Source: Apostichopus japonicus (taxonomy: Eukaryota > Echinodermata > Holothuroidea > Aspidochirotida > Stichopodidae). From it: a stretch of DNA of 64,000 bases. Under the pieces are notes generated by a model. That model was not told the origin of the DNA, ran no database searches, and saw nothing but the letters and a program-made list of their open reading frames with translations. Numbering within the stretch: position 1 is the first letter of the stretch; each line of letters begins with the position of its first letter. The DNA lies in assembly GCF_037975245.1 (NCBI RefSeq), contig NC_092573.1:5318501-5382500 (forward strand). Direction: 5' to 3'. The position numbers and the translations under genes are program-made. Positions 1 through 15,000 of the stretch are shown here, piece by piece.

Positions 1-99
1 AAGCCGGGGGATGATGTGAAGAAAAAGGAGGTTGGTAAAAGAAGCAGTGATGGGAATAGTTCTCGAAAACCAAGTGGAAAAAGACCAAAACTTGACAAG
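1..99 (+). CDS. ZNF609-like: ZNF609-like exon, partial at the window edge
   Basis: Open in frame 1 from the first base. It encodes a very basic stretch beginning [16 protein letters not shown] and ending RPKLDK, with the donor AAG|GTAAGA at 99/100. It ends in phase 0, which fits the next exon at 19287. The Lys/Arg-rich composition resembles a nuclear localisation region. The acceptor and start codon are outside the window. Confidence 0.75.
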
Positions 100-3000
100 G
101 TAAGAACACACTATTTATGCCATTTAACAAAAAGTTTAATTATTATTCAATCATGAAAGACAAGATGAAGCTTGTGGATGGTCATGCTGATTTTTATGAA
201 AGAGAATGAGAGATATTCAAGTTAAATTTGATCTCACATTTGAATATTTATGTGACCTTATACATGATGTGTAGATCCACCTTAGTGAGTACAAGATTGC
301 TTGTTTTTGGTTACTTGCCGTAGGCAGGGAAGTCACCTATGCAGTCAAGTTGGCTGGGGGAGGGGTGGGGGGGAGGCTGTTTGCGTATGTGTGTGTGTAT
401 GTGACACACTAGGTTGTAAACACGATATCTCAAGATATGTAACTTTTTCAGTTCGCATATTTGATTGTGTTGCCTCCCCATAATGAGTACAAGAACCTTA
501 TTGTTTTGGGAGTTCAAAGGTCATTTGGGGTCAGCTGAGGTCAAAGTGTGAAAATCTCAAAAATGCTGTATCTTAAGAACCTGAACATCAAACGAGCACA
601 TATAAGTGTGGTATGATCGCCTTACATAGTGTAAAGTTTTTGCAAAATTTGGTGTAGGACAGAGTTCATTTAAGGTCACGAGGGGACAAAATTTGAAACC
701 CTTGAAAACATGATCTCCAGATAAGAAATGTTATTGGCTCTCATGTTTTGCATGTGGCTTCCTGCTATTCATTTTGTTGCTCCATTAAGTTGCTGTGCAA
801 ACAGCTTATATTCACAAGCTGCTGTTTAATTGGGCAAAAACTCACAGCTATTGAGAACAGTTCTTTAAATCAAGTTTGTTTAAATTCTTTCCAGGAGTGT
901 ATGCTCTATTTGAACTAAATTGCTCATGGGGTACTAGGCATGATGAATGAGTTGAGCTGTCATGATATTACTTGTATCATCTTGTCACCTCTTGACCAGT
1001 AAGGAATTTTTTAGTAGCAGTCTATTACAGGTAGGTATATGGAAAAAGTACATAATTTTTTCATGGCCACATTCCTAGTGGGAGATTTTTCATCCTATGA
1101 TTCAGGAGAAGTGAATTTTTGAACCTTGCGCCAACTTAACTCAATATATTTTGAACAGTGGAGAACGATGAGCACTGTGACGTCATCGCAGCACTTCGTT
1201 TCTGGGACTGCAGGGACACTATTATTAGCAAGCTACACTGCAGCGAGGAAACTTCAAATTTCTGAAAGTAAAATAGCAATTAAGATGGAAATTACTCTGT
1301 GAAGTTGCAAGTTAGCAATCTTTTGAGAGTTAAACCGATCGAGAATTCTCTTACTCGTTTTTCTTCATAATATATGTTGTTCCAATATATGTTATTTGAT
1401 CAAATTTTTGATTCACAGCTCTGCGTGAACTCTGCGAATAAATGCAGATGGTTAGGCTAGATTCCCCATTGACTTAGTGTGGTGTTAGGCTATCATGTGG
1501 TCGAAGATAACAGCGATAAAAGTATTCCATGGATATTTTATAACTGCGTCACAATTTCAGCGAATAAGTAGATGGTTAGGCTAGAATTTTACATTGACTT
1601 AGTGTGGTGTTAGGCTACCGTGTGGAAGAAATTGAAAGAATTCTCACAATTATTGGTTTCGATGATAATCGTAACCAATGCATTCATGATGGCGTATGTG
1701 TGTGCGTGTGTGCATTTGTGACGCCCAGCTTGTAAACAGGATATCTCAAGAAGGGAAGGTCCGACCATTTTCATATTTGATATGTTAAAGTACCACATTG
1801 AGTACAAGAAGTATATTGTTTTTGGTGGAGGTCAAAGGTCATTTGGGGTCACTAGGGGTCAAATTGTGAAAACCTTGTAAACACAATATCTCATGAACGG
1901 AAGGTCAGACTTACTTCATACTTAGTGTGTATTAGTACCACATTGAGAAAAAGAAGGCTGTTGTTTTTGGTGGAGGTCAAAGGTCATTTGGGGTCACTAG
2001 TGGTCAAATTGTGAAAACCTTGTAAACACAATATCTCATGAACGGAAGGTTGGACTTAATTCATACGTAGTGTGTATAAGAACCACATTGAGACAAAGAA
2101 GACTGTTGTTTTTGGTGGAGGTCAAAGGTCATTTGGGGTCACCAGGGTCCAAATTGTGAAAACCTTGTAAATACGATATCTCAAGAAGGATTGCTTGGGA
2201 GGACCTCATATTTAGTGTGTAGAAGTACCACATTGAGTACAAGAAGCCTTTTGTTTTTTGGTGGAGGTCAAAGGTCATTTGGGGTCACCAGGGGTCAAAT
2301 TGTGAAAACCTTGTAATCATGTAATCATGTACACCCTCACTATACATTATGTCAGATTCTTGAAGAAAACTGCTCATGTTACATCATCCAAACCACAATG
2401 CGTTTTTGCATTCTGGTTCAGTCATGCATTAAAACTGTACATAAAGTATTAAAACTATAATCGGCTGTGGTATTTTCATAAACCAACAGGTAACAAATTG
2501 TGATACATAAACTTGATTCTCAAAATACAATCTGTCCATTAGTCATTGAGGTTTTAAAAAAACTACATCAGTGATACACTTTGCAGTTGTTTTTTGGAAT
2601 GATTTAGTAGGGGTTTTCCACATGTTATATCAGAGCCTGAGAAGCACTGCAAGTTAGTGTGACAGGCTACTAGTTATATACATAGTTTTATCTAATATTT
2701 TTCAACTTCACATAGTAAGTTACAGTACTTCTTTCATTGTGTTTGACAGTGGTGAATTGGTATGAATATGCCATGTTTACAACTTTTATTGTGCCAAAAG
2801 TGTCTTGGATTCTTGCCAAGAACATTTGCAAGGGCAAAACAGGTGTCAGCAGTATGTTCAATTTAATTATGTTGTGTTATTTTACCCCATTATACTAACT
2901 AAAAACAGAAGCAAAGCTTATCGAGATCAGGCCACTTTGAAAAACCAAAATAAAGAAATAATAAACTTAAACTGATATTTCGGGCGGTACTCCCCTTATA

Positions 3001-6000
3001 CTATTTAGTCTAATAACTTCACATACCCTCCCTATATCTATATCAGCATGGTTCTGTGTACAAAAGATGCTATACATCTTTGCACTTGTGTAGCAAATTT
3101 GGCCATTTTGCAAAGCATTTTGCAATGAAATACCAGGTATGCTATGATTTCAACTAAGTGCAATCTTTCTTCTGAACAGAGTTATCATCATCATAGTACT
3201 TGTTTGGAACAGATCTGTTGAAGGCAATTAAATCTCTACTTTCCTGTGACTCAATAAATTATATCCTTCCTCAATTATCTGAAGTTGTTATGATCTTAGA
3301 AGCAGCTGTGTAGTCTACTTTTAGGTCAAAAGGTTAAGACCTTAGTATTGGGATTTTTCATTTGCTAGGTCACATGGTACCATGGAAGAGTAGATATTAC
3401 TGAAATGATCCACTAAAAATGATGTCCATGAAATTATTTAGTGTTCAACTTTTATGCAGCAGTTTATGAGTCCTCTGAATTTTGTCTCATATCATACTAC
3501 ATACAGCATACATGTGTATACTACTCCTGTGTATATAAAGATTGCTTTAAGTTTTTTTTATATTTACCATTTTGCATAACATTTGATGAGTTTGACCATT
3601 TTGCATAGCATCATGCTATGTGATACTGGATAAAATATTCCATGAGTTCTGTGTTGAGTTAAGTATTAATACTCTATATTGTGGTTTGCATTTGGAAGCT
3701 GTATTTACAATGATAAATGTTCAGGGAAAGTTTACAATCTACTAAATAGGTACTACAGATATTACTAAGCCTTTGCTTGAAGGAAGATGCAGGATTCTGC
3801 GCCAGGGACGCATGTTTCAGCCAGGATGCAAAATCTTCAGATTTCTTGTGTCGGCGGATGCAAACTTTTTTTTGAGAAACAAATTCCAAGTACACACATT
3901 CACAAGTTGGCCTATGTAAAACATAACAAATCACAGTTTTGAATGAATATCTTTCTTTCTTTTCAAAAACCCACAACTTCTTCTCTAAAGAACCAAAATT
4001 TCTTCCAATCCTACAGATCTTTTTGAATTTGTTGGAAAACAAGTATATCATAACAATCAATGGCAAGGTACAGAGTTAACAACATTTCCATTACATTCTC
4101 ATGCTAAAAATTGTTAATGATGCTTTTCCATAATTCCTGTGATCTGATTGGCGAATAGTCCCTTACCATTGTCTGGAAACATTCTTGCATCTGTAATGCT
4201 CAATGAACACAAAGTATGTTGTTGAGCAACAAATTATTTGTTACATTACTTCCCCCTGTGTAGAGATAGTGAAGTTTGTGCTATAGGCTGTCATATGAGT
4301 GCACTGAAATATCATAATGTTAGGCCTTGTTGGGAATACATTTTGAGCAAAAGTGATCATGGTATAAAGTTGTAGATCTAGCATTGTAAGAATAACACTA
4401 AGATTTGAAATATTGTTTTGATCACCAAATGTTATGACTTGAGACAGTTTATGAATGTTGTGGGAAGCTAACATCTCTGAAGTCTGATACTGAAAGAGAT
4501 TTTTCATCTCACGGTATGTTCGTTCTCTCTGCATTGAGATTTGTTAATGTAACATGTGTTCATAATGCAGTAATTTCTTTGTTGCAAACTTTTTTGGGGT
4601 CCCTTTGACCACGTTGCTTCAGTTTTTTGTGTGCATTGTTCATACATCAAGTAGCCATTGAAGCTTGAATTTTTTTTATCTACGTTGCGTAAAAAGTTGT
4701 TTACATACTGTAATGGGAAAGGGGTCAGATCTAGCCAGGGTTGGGCCAACTTCCTATAGTGGTTGGGGAAAAGGAAAACTTTGTTCAAAATTTGAATAAA
4801 ATTGCATGGGGTAACTGTTGATGGTAACTAACAGCGGGTTCATGAAAGTTGTGAGAAAGTAATAGCCCTTTTAATTTAAGGGGGTGTTCTTGTGATGTTG
4901 AGATCTATAAGTAATATTTTCTACAAAATTTAAGGGGCTAAATAAAGTCAGTTAATGTGCAGTAGTTTTATTCTTGCATATTTTTTTGTGAAAACAGTTC
5001 ACTAGATGCATACATGTAGACTACCAAAAAATGGACCGTACTCTTATACCTTCCGTTATACAATTGTTTGATCTGATTTCAAAAATTAAGCCTGGGGCTT
5101 GTGATTTTGATTTTATTATGTGTACATTCACAAAAGGATAAGTTTCTTGTTGCTTAATCGGAAAAGATATAATTTTTACATCTTTCTGTTAATCTCTGTT
5201 TCCTCTTCCCCAATTATGATTATTGTTCAGTCCATTTCTGCCAACCACCCCCCAAATGCTGACATAATTTCGGCACAGATTCCCTTAACCCAGCTTATAA
5301 ATTTCAACGCAACTTCACCTCTTTAATAATAATAATAAGACAATGGACTTATTTATATATAGTGACAGAATCAGAAACAAAAAGAAGCTGCAACTAGCTG
5401 GCGCTTTACGTCAATCACAATCAAATCAAACAAGGAAAGAAATGGGTCTTTAGGTAACTCTTAAACATAGAAAGTTCAGCACAAATATGATTTGGTTAGG
5501 TAGCTGGTTCCACAGATGAGGAGCAGTAGGCAAAACATCAGCACCTATGTGTTTTCATGGTGGATTTGGAAGAGAAAGGTAGGCCTGGCAGAGGAAGAAA
5601 GACAACGGGCAGGAGTATTAGGGAGAGAGTAGTTGAGATATATATATACAGGCTATTCCAAATGATGGGCATAGAAAGTGAGTCAGAGAAGATTAGATTT
5701 AATTCGGCTGCTAATAGGAAACTGGTCAATGAAATTCCTTTAATACTGTATATGTGCATATGTGCAGTGCAGTTGTTTTGCTTCAAAAGTCCATTTGTCC
5801 AAGAAAAACAAATTTGGTTTCAAAGATCAAATTTCTATCCAAGACATACCTGATGGACAAGTGGTTTGTGAAAAGTCAGACAGTTACAATGTTGACAAAG
5901 AATCCCAAAGGGTATCAGTTTTTGCATATATTCCTACCACAGTAAAGAGTTTCCTGTTTGAAGCCCCATTATGTATTTAATCTTGATGGTCTAAAGACCC

Positions 6001-9000
6001 CCTCCCCCTCCCCGGTTTTACTGTGTAGTAGATAATCACAAGTTACTCATGACAAAGTACTTTGTTGCCAAGATTTTGGCTCTTTTCAGAGATCGAGAGA
6101 ATGGAAATATTAGGAAAAAAGCATTCCTGTGTGTGTTCCAAAGCAGTTATCAGATGCATGCACAGGCAAATGTTTTGAGTTCAATATGTGACTTGAAGAG
6201 AATGGAAACTATGTTTTGGTCTGAATTTTATTGGTTCAATCCTTGCAAATGGGCCCAAAGTTTGGAAAAAGTACATCACTGTGTGATCTGTGTGTCATCA
6301 CTGTGTGATTATTTACTAAATAGTACCAAAAGATTGTAGAGCTAGTGATTAGTTACAAAAGTTTCTGTTTATAATGGAATACGTAATGTGGCTTTAAGCC
6401 TTTCTTTATAGGAATGTCATTTACTTCAGCAATATGATAATGTACCATTTCGATGTAGAGCAATTCAGCATGGTGCTATCACTATAGCCTATCATTAAAG
6501 TTAAAATGATTTAAACACTTTGAATTAACTTAACAGTAGGTTTCCTTAAAATCAAACCATTTTCACCATGGTTTTACACTTGTCAACATATATGTTCCTT
6601 TGAAGTCAAATTCAGTTCAATTCACCCTTCTACACTTAATTAAATGGCTGTAAGTTGCTTGCAGGTTGTAAGATGGCATTCAAATCAGTTCATTCGTTTT
6701 CACTTCTACTGTATGTAAACAGGTTCTTTCATATGACGTTCAAGTCAATTCACCCTATATTGTCAATTTTCAAATCATCTTCAATTCTCATTAAACAGGT
6801 TATTCCATTCAAATGACACTCAGTTCACCTTTTAAAACTTTCAATTTTTAAATTCATGGTTTCATTTAATTCATAGGTTTCTTCATATAAAATTGAATTC
6901 ATGAAAACCTTTTAAAATTCAGTTTTTGTTGTGGCTTTGAGAATCTGCAATATTAGATTAAATGCAAGGCTCTTGACTTTGCGCTTGAATTAGTATTCTG
7001 AAGTACAGCTCTATGGATGTCTGTAAGGTGTTATTTAATTGCAGAATGCAGCCTCCTAGCACTTGAATTGGTGAGTGTAATTTGATGCTAAACGTTACTG
7101 TGACTCATTCATGTGTTGAGGCTAGCTAAAGGATATCGTTTGATTAAGGTTGGACAAAAAGATCATGGCGACTCATGGGTGTGCATAATGAACATCTTGA
7201 AGTGATCCTAGCTAGTAGTTGGTTCCCTTCATATTTGGCAAGTAAGTCTTAACAATTTATTTCATTCCTTGCAAAGGAACCTATGTGATGTGTATGTGTG
7301 GATGGATCTACTGTATGTGACACTCCAAATCACGCTTAAATCTTGCTCAAAGTTCATTATTGGCATAAAGATCTATATGAAATTGTTACACAGACAATCT
7401 TGTATACATACAAATTAAAACATGAATGAATTATATGCAAGTCTGCATTTTTGGAAGAACCTTGCCAATCACTTGTCAATGGTCATCACTTCAAAGGACT
7501 GGCTATAGTAAATTACTTATCAATGTTCTATGAAATGTGGAATGGAATCACAAAAAAGCCAAAAAGCCATGCTGAAATTAATTAATTTATAATTAATTAA
7601 TATGCATGGTGAGTGGGACCAAATGCTGTTATGCAGAAGTTGTGAACACAATATCTTCATGAATGTTAGATTGCGTGCGTGTTATACAAGTTTGTTAGTT
7701 GATGGCACATGGCCTGAAAGATGCACATCATTTTGGTTTTGAAGAAATGCCATGGATATTAATGAATATGTAGGTGGGGTAGAATGAAAATACTATAAAG
7801 TGAACCTTTCACTTGCCTAGATTTTACAACTAGATTTCATGAAAATTGAGTAATGCACCTGTACCATCAGTGTACCGCTAGCAGGCAACGACAATTATTT
7901 TTTATAACAATTTGCTATGTGGCAACCATTCACTAAAAATCTCCCCGCCAAAATGCAAAATTCACTCGCCACTATTATCGCTGTTCAAGTCTCTGTACTT
8001 GTAGTATAGTACAAATCTACACAATACTTGATGTAAACTAAGGTTAGGCAGATACATATATATTTTATATATGATTTTAAGCTTTTTCCTCCAAAAGTGT
8101 CATGAACAAAGTAAACATGTTGCAGAATCATTGATATGCAACTACTGTAGGCCAATTTTTTTTTTTTTTTTTTTTTTTTTTGGGTGATACTGAAGAACTT
8201 TAGTACACAAACAATACTGTGGTTTCTGTTTTGACGAAAGAGACAGTAATTTAGAGAAATTTGATGTAAAGGTAGCAGATTCTCACTGACCAGAAACGTG
8301 ATGCATAATAGCTTATGAACGTACAGGTCACTGTGTCACGTCATTCTGCGAAATGTACCGCGAACACTAAACAATAACAATGGACTTTCCACGTACTTCT
8401 CATAAGTAATTGAACCTTTTCTCAGCTTCACTCTTCCAATAAATATGCAGCTACTAGAGAAAGAAATGGTTGTTAGAATTGTTCACACATAAATTGTTAA
8501 CTCATTTTGGGCAGCAGTTCTTCAATTAAAAGTAAATTATGGTTAAAAACTGCCCCAACATCTGGTCATATTTCGTAAGATTCATTGCTATTATGAGCCA
8601 CTATACATACTGTGCCGTACGATATCGAGGTCTTGCCGCAATAGAAATGCCTACCTTGTGAAATATGTTGACATCTCTGATATTTTTGCATTTGTTGTTG
8701 CAATTTTAATCATGTTTGCAAAAAAAAAAGGGCATCGATTGATTCGATGGCATTTATGGTCGACGCAATTTTTAGGTCATTTTATGGCATAGTGAATCAG
8801 AAATACCGAAATCTTAATCTTCACATGGTTGATATTTAGTATACAGGGCATCGCGAAGCAACCTTGAAAGTCCCATCAGTACATGTAAGTAATCAATCAC
8901 CCCTTTCCTTACGTGGTAGGTGCTGTATGACATGATACTACAGAATATGTGACGAAAAACCCATAACCCATCAACTGAACAGAAAACACAGGTTTGCTTC

Positions 9001-12000
9001 GCCGAAAGGTGCCCTTTCTTTTAACATGTATTTTTTTCGTGTTTGGATAAAATCAATCACCACAGAAATCAAAAATATACCTGTGAAAAGTACTCAAAGT
9101 TATAACCTTCAATCCATCGCCACAGCAACAGTGTACGAAGGAATGAAAAAAACTAATTGTCAGAAGTCTTTCAATATTTACGCTTGAATCATGAACGTAT
9201 ACAGTAGATACAACTATGAGAGTAAAGCACATGTTGCTATCTATGGACTACCAGAGCTAGCTGCTTGATGACGACAAATACAAATGCACTCGACAAACTA
9301 TGTTTACCTAATATCCCCACAAATCTGTTAATTCGCTCAAATTGTGTCACAGTTAGCTGGCACTTAAAGCGAATACTTTTGTTATTGCTGCTATCGTTGA
9401 CCACATGGTAGCTTAACACCCCTTTAAGTCAATGGGAAAATCTAGCTAATAACCATTGCTTAGGAAAAAAAAAATCACACTTTGCATAGCATTACAACTT
9501 TCAATTAGCTGGAAATCGGCAGTTGTGTGGAAGTTATGTGCTATGTCTTGCAAATGGAATGTAGTATTTTACGTTCTACGTTGCTGTGGCGATGGATTGA
9601 AGGTTTTAACTTTGAGTACTTTTCACCGGTATAGTATTTTCGTTTTCGGTGGCGAGTGATTTTATCTACACACGAAAAAATACATGATTAAAATAAAGGG
9701 CAATCCGGCGAAAGCAAACAAGTGCTTTCTATGTCAGTTGATGGGTTCTGGGATTTTCGTCGTATATTTGTAAATAAGTCTTACACAACCAATAATATAA
9801 CTATTTACTTCTTCATGAATCAAAACATCATCTAGAAGATACAAATTTTTCGTTGGAAACTAAGAGGAAAAAAAGAGATGGGTCAGTGTTAGTGAATGAG
9901 AATCCGTTGAACAGGAAAAGAAGTCAGAAAGTGTTAGGACACATTCAATACGAAAATGGACATATCATGATTTCAACTCATTCCTGAAATATATCTCCTA
10001 CTGTGGCCAGAGTGCGTTTGTTACTTGAAAACCACAGACCAGGAAAAGCCAAGTACAGCTTTTGTTTACAAACAATAGTAGCGCTTCTCTGTTGGGAAGT
10101 GGATGCTCATTACTTTCATGGAGGGTCTGTGGATGCGAGTGCGGATGGGTCTGTGGATGCGTGCACTCAAGCGTGAGCAATATGCAGGCTGCATTATAAT
10201 GAGTAGTGGTGTGCTGCCGGCTGGGCTGGCGATGATCGTCGGTTAAATTTGCAAGCCTTCCCTTACTGTCGGAGTAAAAGGAACGGGTAATAGCAAAGTC
10301 CTTGCGAAGGAAGCATAAAGAACGATCCCAACGACATTTAACTGCATTGCGAAGAATGAATCAAACAAAATCTTCGCAAGATTTTTGGGTTACTTCATAA
10401 TGTAAGCTAGTGTACTACTCGCAATGACGCATTGTACAGGGCACCGACAGCAAAACATAAAGGGCATGATGGCAACCTTTTGCCATCGTCGAAGTGTGTT
10501 TCTTCAGGGGTACCACGACAAACAGCAAGGGCACGACAGCTTTCATCCATCTCTGCCTTCCATTATTTTGAGCCCTGATAAAGCTTTGGGTATGTCTCAG
10601 TCTCATTGCCAAAATGTAAGGCTTTCAGAAAGTCACAACTTAACAAGAGCAGATACACCAGTGAAAGGAACACCACGGTAAAAAAAAGAGCCTGATAGAT
10701 TCCATATTTCATATTTTCTATACACCAAAGCTTAATTCTACTCACCAGTTCTACTCGCGAGTTGGCGACTGTGGCGAGGCCTGACCAGTGTCTGACTCTT
10801 TTCACTTGGGTTCATTTATCATTGTAAACATTTGTATTTTCTAGGAATTCACAGTTTACACAGACAAGCTAAGGGTAAATTGTCAAATATTTCCATTGCA
10901 TCTAATTTTGCTTTGTCTAGAGTGAAAAATCATATCAGTTTTGGCTTCAATTAGTGATCAATAGAAAGTCCATTTGGCCTCAACAGATTGTGACAAAAGT
11001 CACAAAAAATGCAGCTTTAATAAGGTGTCAAGTATGTACAGGTCTTTTTCATGCTGAAGCTAGATTTCTTGCTGGTGGAGCCTCTTGACACTTGCAAGAA
11101 ATTTGACAGTGCACTCTTTTCTATCCCCTAATCATGATCCTTTTCCATGTTTGCTGCCTAGAGTCTGACTCATATAGTATAGATATTATGAAGGAGGAAT
11201 AACCACTGGTTATCTTTCATATCAAGTTTAAAAAGTCTGATCAGTGACACCGGTATCACATTAAACAGCATCTCACTTACAATGTTGCCTTTGTTACACA
11301 TGCTAGACGGTTTCCTTCTCTGCACTCAAGATATTTATCATGTTTGCTTACTTGGCTGCTGTCATCAGTGTCACTCCAATATTTCAGAGTAGACATTTAG
11401 TGCATGAATTTTATGAGGCAGCAACTGTGGAGGTGTTAAAATAATATGAATGTAGTTGAATATCCTCTGTTGGAGGCCCTGACTGAATGCATGTTTGTCA
11501 TAATCAACACCTCAAATGTCTCTGGATATATGTGTATGAAAAGACCCATGTCAAAGCAACACAGTGTGTGCTTATTAAGGTTTGCCTCTATAGTGTTTGT
11601 TAGCTACTGTATATGGCAGCATGCTAGCAAGATGGTGAGCAGAAGAACTAGGACAGATGTGTTGTGAATCCAAACTGTTGTTAGGATTGTGAATATCCTG
11701 TAGATGTTAATTCTTGTTTGTGATAATCACACATTGCCATCCTATATGGTCATTTTTGCAATCAGTGGTGTACTGGTGTAATATTTGTACACTGAGGACC
11801 AAAATTTCAAACACCATATTGAAATTTTTACTAATGTCATCACATGTAAAAGGGTTCACATTTTTGGAATTTCATCTTTTCGGAGCTTAAACAAATATAT
11901 ACGTTTATGGGTGTAATTTTTTGGTGACTGTAGCATTCTAGGAAAATTTAAACAAAAAGATCTTTTTCTTAAGCAACCATATTTACACAATTTAAATCAG

Positions 12001-15000
12001 TACTCTGACTCAAGTAAACTTCAAGTTAACTATGATTATATGTAACTTAAAGCAGCATTTTGCGTCGAGTCGCCGTTTTTCCTCAATTTTTCAGTGTCTA
12101 TCAAGTTTTTATCATAATAAAATCACAAAAGACAAAACTAAGACTTTCTAATATTTTTTTCCCCACAGCGAACGTTAATTAGCAAGTAATTAAGGCTTTC
12201 ATATGATTCTGAGATGAGTGTCTCCCTGACACATCGAATCATTTAGTATTTATCTCATGCAGCTCTACAAAACCGCCTATTCAAATTCAACCAATCAGTG
12301 AAGAGATGTTTATTTATGACTTTGCGCTAAAAATAGAGCATTGGCATGGTAATCCCTTGCTGCAAAGCACTACTTAAATCTCCACATGGCCTAGCCAATA
12401 TGCCCTATTGCATTCCCTTATGAGAAAGGTTACTTTCCTTTCCTGAAAAATGTTATTTTCTCCCATGTTGTTAGAGGAGGAAACTAAGGTTTTCCAAGAG
12501 AGGAAACTAACAGGTCCGGAAACTAATGGCCCCCATTGCGCTACACTCATAGCTACATTGCTTTTAGTGCACAATGTCCAGCATGTACATAACGTTATTC
12601 AGACCTAACCAGTGTAAGTCACATACTAATAGGTCTGATTGTACTACAGTAACTAGCCTATGTAACAGCGAGTAGAGTGATACAATATCGTTCTCGCGAA
12701 TGTTACATACCGATCGGGTTCTTCTGGTTCCATGACTTTCTCTCTTGTGTATCCTTGCTGTTTTATTTTCGCGGAGCGACAAATTTTCTTGGGTTTTTAG
12801 GGCATCGTATGCAATGAGGTATGGCGTAACTGTCCCTTCGCGCAGTATGTACATCTCCTCAGCTGATTTTTGTTACTGTTTACCTTGCTATTCAAAGTAC
12901 CTTGTCCGTTATACATATTCACAAGGTTCCTATACTGTAAGTGGGAGGAGTCTATCGAAGTCAAAGATTCAAAATACAAAAATCAGAAAATGTCATATTT
13001 TTTGCACTTTTCAGGAATAGTTTGAGTTGAAACTTTACAGTTAGCTTAGTTTACGTCATTGGTATAGTATCCTAGTATTGGAAAATCTCGAGAATCAACG
13101 CAAATTGCTGCTTTAAAAATGAAAATGAAAATTGCAAAAAGTGTTTTATACTGTTGTAGATAATTCCATGTTAATTAACAATTTATTAGAAAATCAAGCA
13201 TTTTCTCTTAATTTTAAATATAATGTATTTTAGAAAAAGATTAGGTCATTTTACACACCCTTAATAAAGTCTCCTCACAGAGGGCTAATATCCAATGTGA
13301 GTTGCCAAATATTCCATGCATCTTTGCAAAAGTTGGAATTTTTACACTTACTTGAGATGATGATGTGGCATTGTTTATAGTGGAGATCAAAGTTCATTTG
13401 GTGTTAGCTGAAGCCAAAACATGAAAACCTTGTAAACACTTTATTTCATGAATGGAATCTTGGATAAAATATCATATAAGTACTTGGATGCTGATTGGAT
13501 CCTTTATCAAATTCAGATTGCATGGTAACTCAACACCCTCAAATAGGTAAAACTTGCTATCACATCTGATCAATTTGGAGCAACTGAAATCAAACAAACA
13601 TAGTGGTAGGACTATGTTCCACCCAAAGGAGAGCTATAATGGCCCAAAGCTGGTGTTTTATAACCAAACCACATTTCCTCAATTGAACATATTGATCATT
13701 CTATCTTATTTTGGTACATTTATTCGGCAAACAAATTTGCTGTTTGGACAACAGAAAAAAAAAGTTCATAATGATTTGCCCTGTTAATGCTTTTCTGAAA
13801 GCAGTTCTTGTTTAGAATAAGAATGACATTCAAAGAGACATCAGTGCTATTAGCCATCTGATAATTTGCTTATTTTGTTTTGATTTTTACCTTCTTGATT
13901 TTCCTCTGAATGTAATATACATCTATCTTTCAAGAAACATTGAGGAGCATAGGGGAAATAAGAAAAGTAGAATATTGATGGAGAGTCTTGCTGAGATAGA
14001 GTATTCTCACTCTAAGAAACCTTCAAGGTTCCTTGAATTGACAGTTCTTGTCACGCTTATTGTAGCTACTAGAAAACCAAGTGCCTCTTGATAGGAAGAG
14101 GCCAGTTTTGCTGAGCTGAGTTTGTTGCCTTGACTGGTTGGACTGTTGAGTCTTCCTATGAACAAAGTTCCATTTTGACCAAAAAAATAAGACTTCTAGC
14201 AAAGATAAAAAGAGGATGCCCCTACAGCTAAAAGCAGTTGCCGTAGTTTCAACATAACTTTTGCCTTTTGAAAAAGTAAGATCTAATCCACACAACCTAG
14301 AGGCTAGAGGCCTTGTTAAGTTGTGGATTGCTTAGTGACTAAAAGAACAGGAAAGAAATATCCGGCCACTGATGTTTATCTTTCTCTAGAGTCAAGCTAT
14401 ATGTTTTCTGACTGAACAAATCTGTTCTTGGTGGCCATAAATATGGGAAATTGGACTCAAAGGTATAAATAAAGCTTACAATTATATAATACTGGGAATT
14501 CTTTAACAGAGTGAAAGCAGTAGATTTCTTAGTGGGTAATGTTTATAGACATGCAGATTTGTCAACGTACCATCCCAAATTTTGTGGGTAACAAACTAAT
14601 TCTTTTCTTTTATTTTGCTATTTTCGCAAGACGGTGTTGCAATTTCATTTGTACTGGTGGTGATGTTTTGAAGCCTTGCTTCATTATACATTGCCAGAGG
14701 CGAAAGGAACCTATGTGGTGGTGTGGCGTTTGTGTGTTTGTCTGTGTGTATGTGACACCTACTTGTAAATATGGTAACTCAAAAAGTTCATGTTGGATGC
14801 GCTTCATGCTTGGTAAGTGGATCCGTATTTTGACTCCAAGAGTCCTATTCTCTTCTGTGATCAAAGGTCATTCGAGGTCAACATAGGTCAAAGTTTGAAA
14901 ACCTATATAATAATTCCAAAAGTATCTTTGTTGAAATTCATACTTAGTTATCCCTCTAGTCTTGGTGGTTACAAGAACCCTAATTGATAGTGGTCAGTGT

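Noticed and set aside
1178-1185. Perfect CRE (TGACGTCA) in intron 1
   Set aside because: A lone 8-mer without other promoter features; expected by chance or of unknown use.
3674-4066. 130-codon minus-strand frame
   Set aside because: Falls partly in a dispersed repeat; the related copy at 16 kb does not keep it open.
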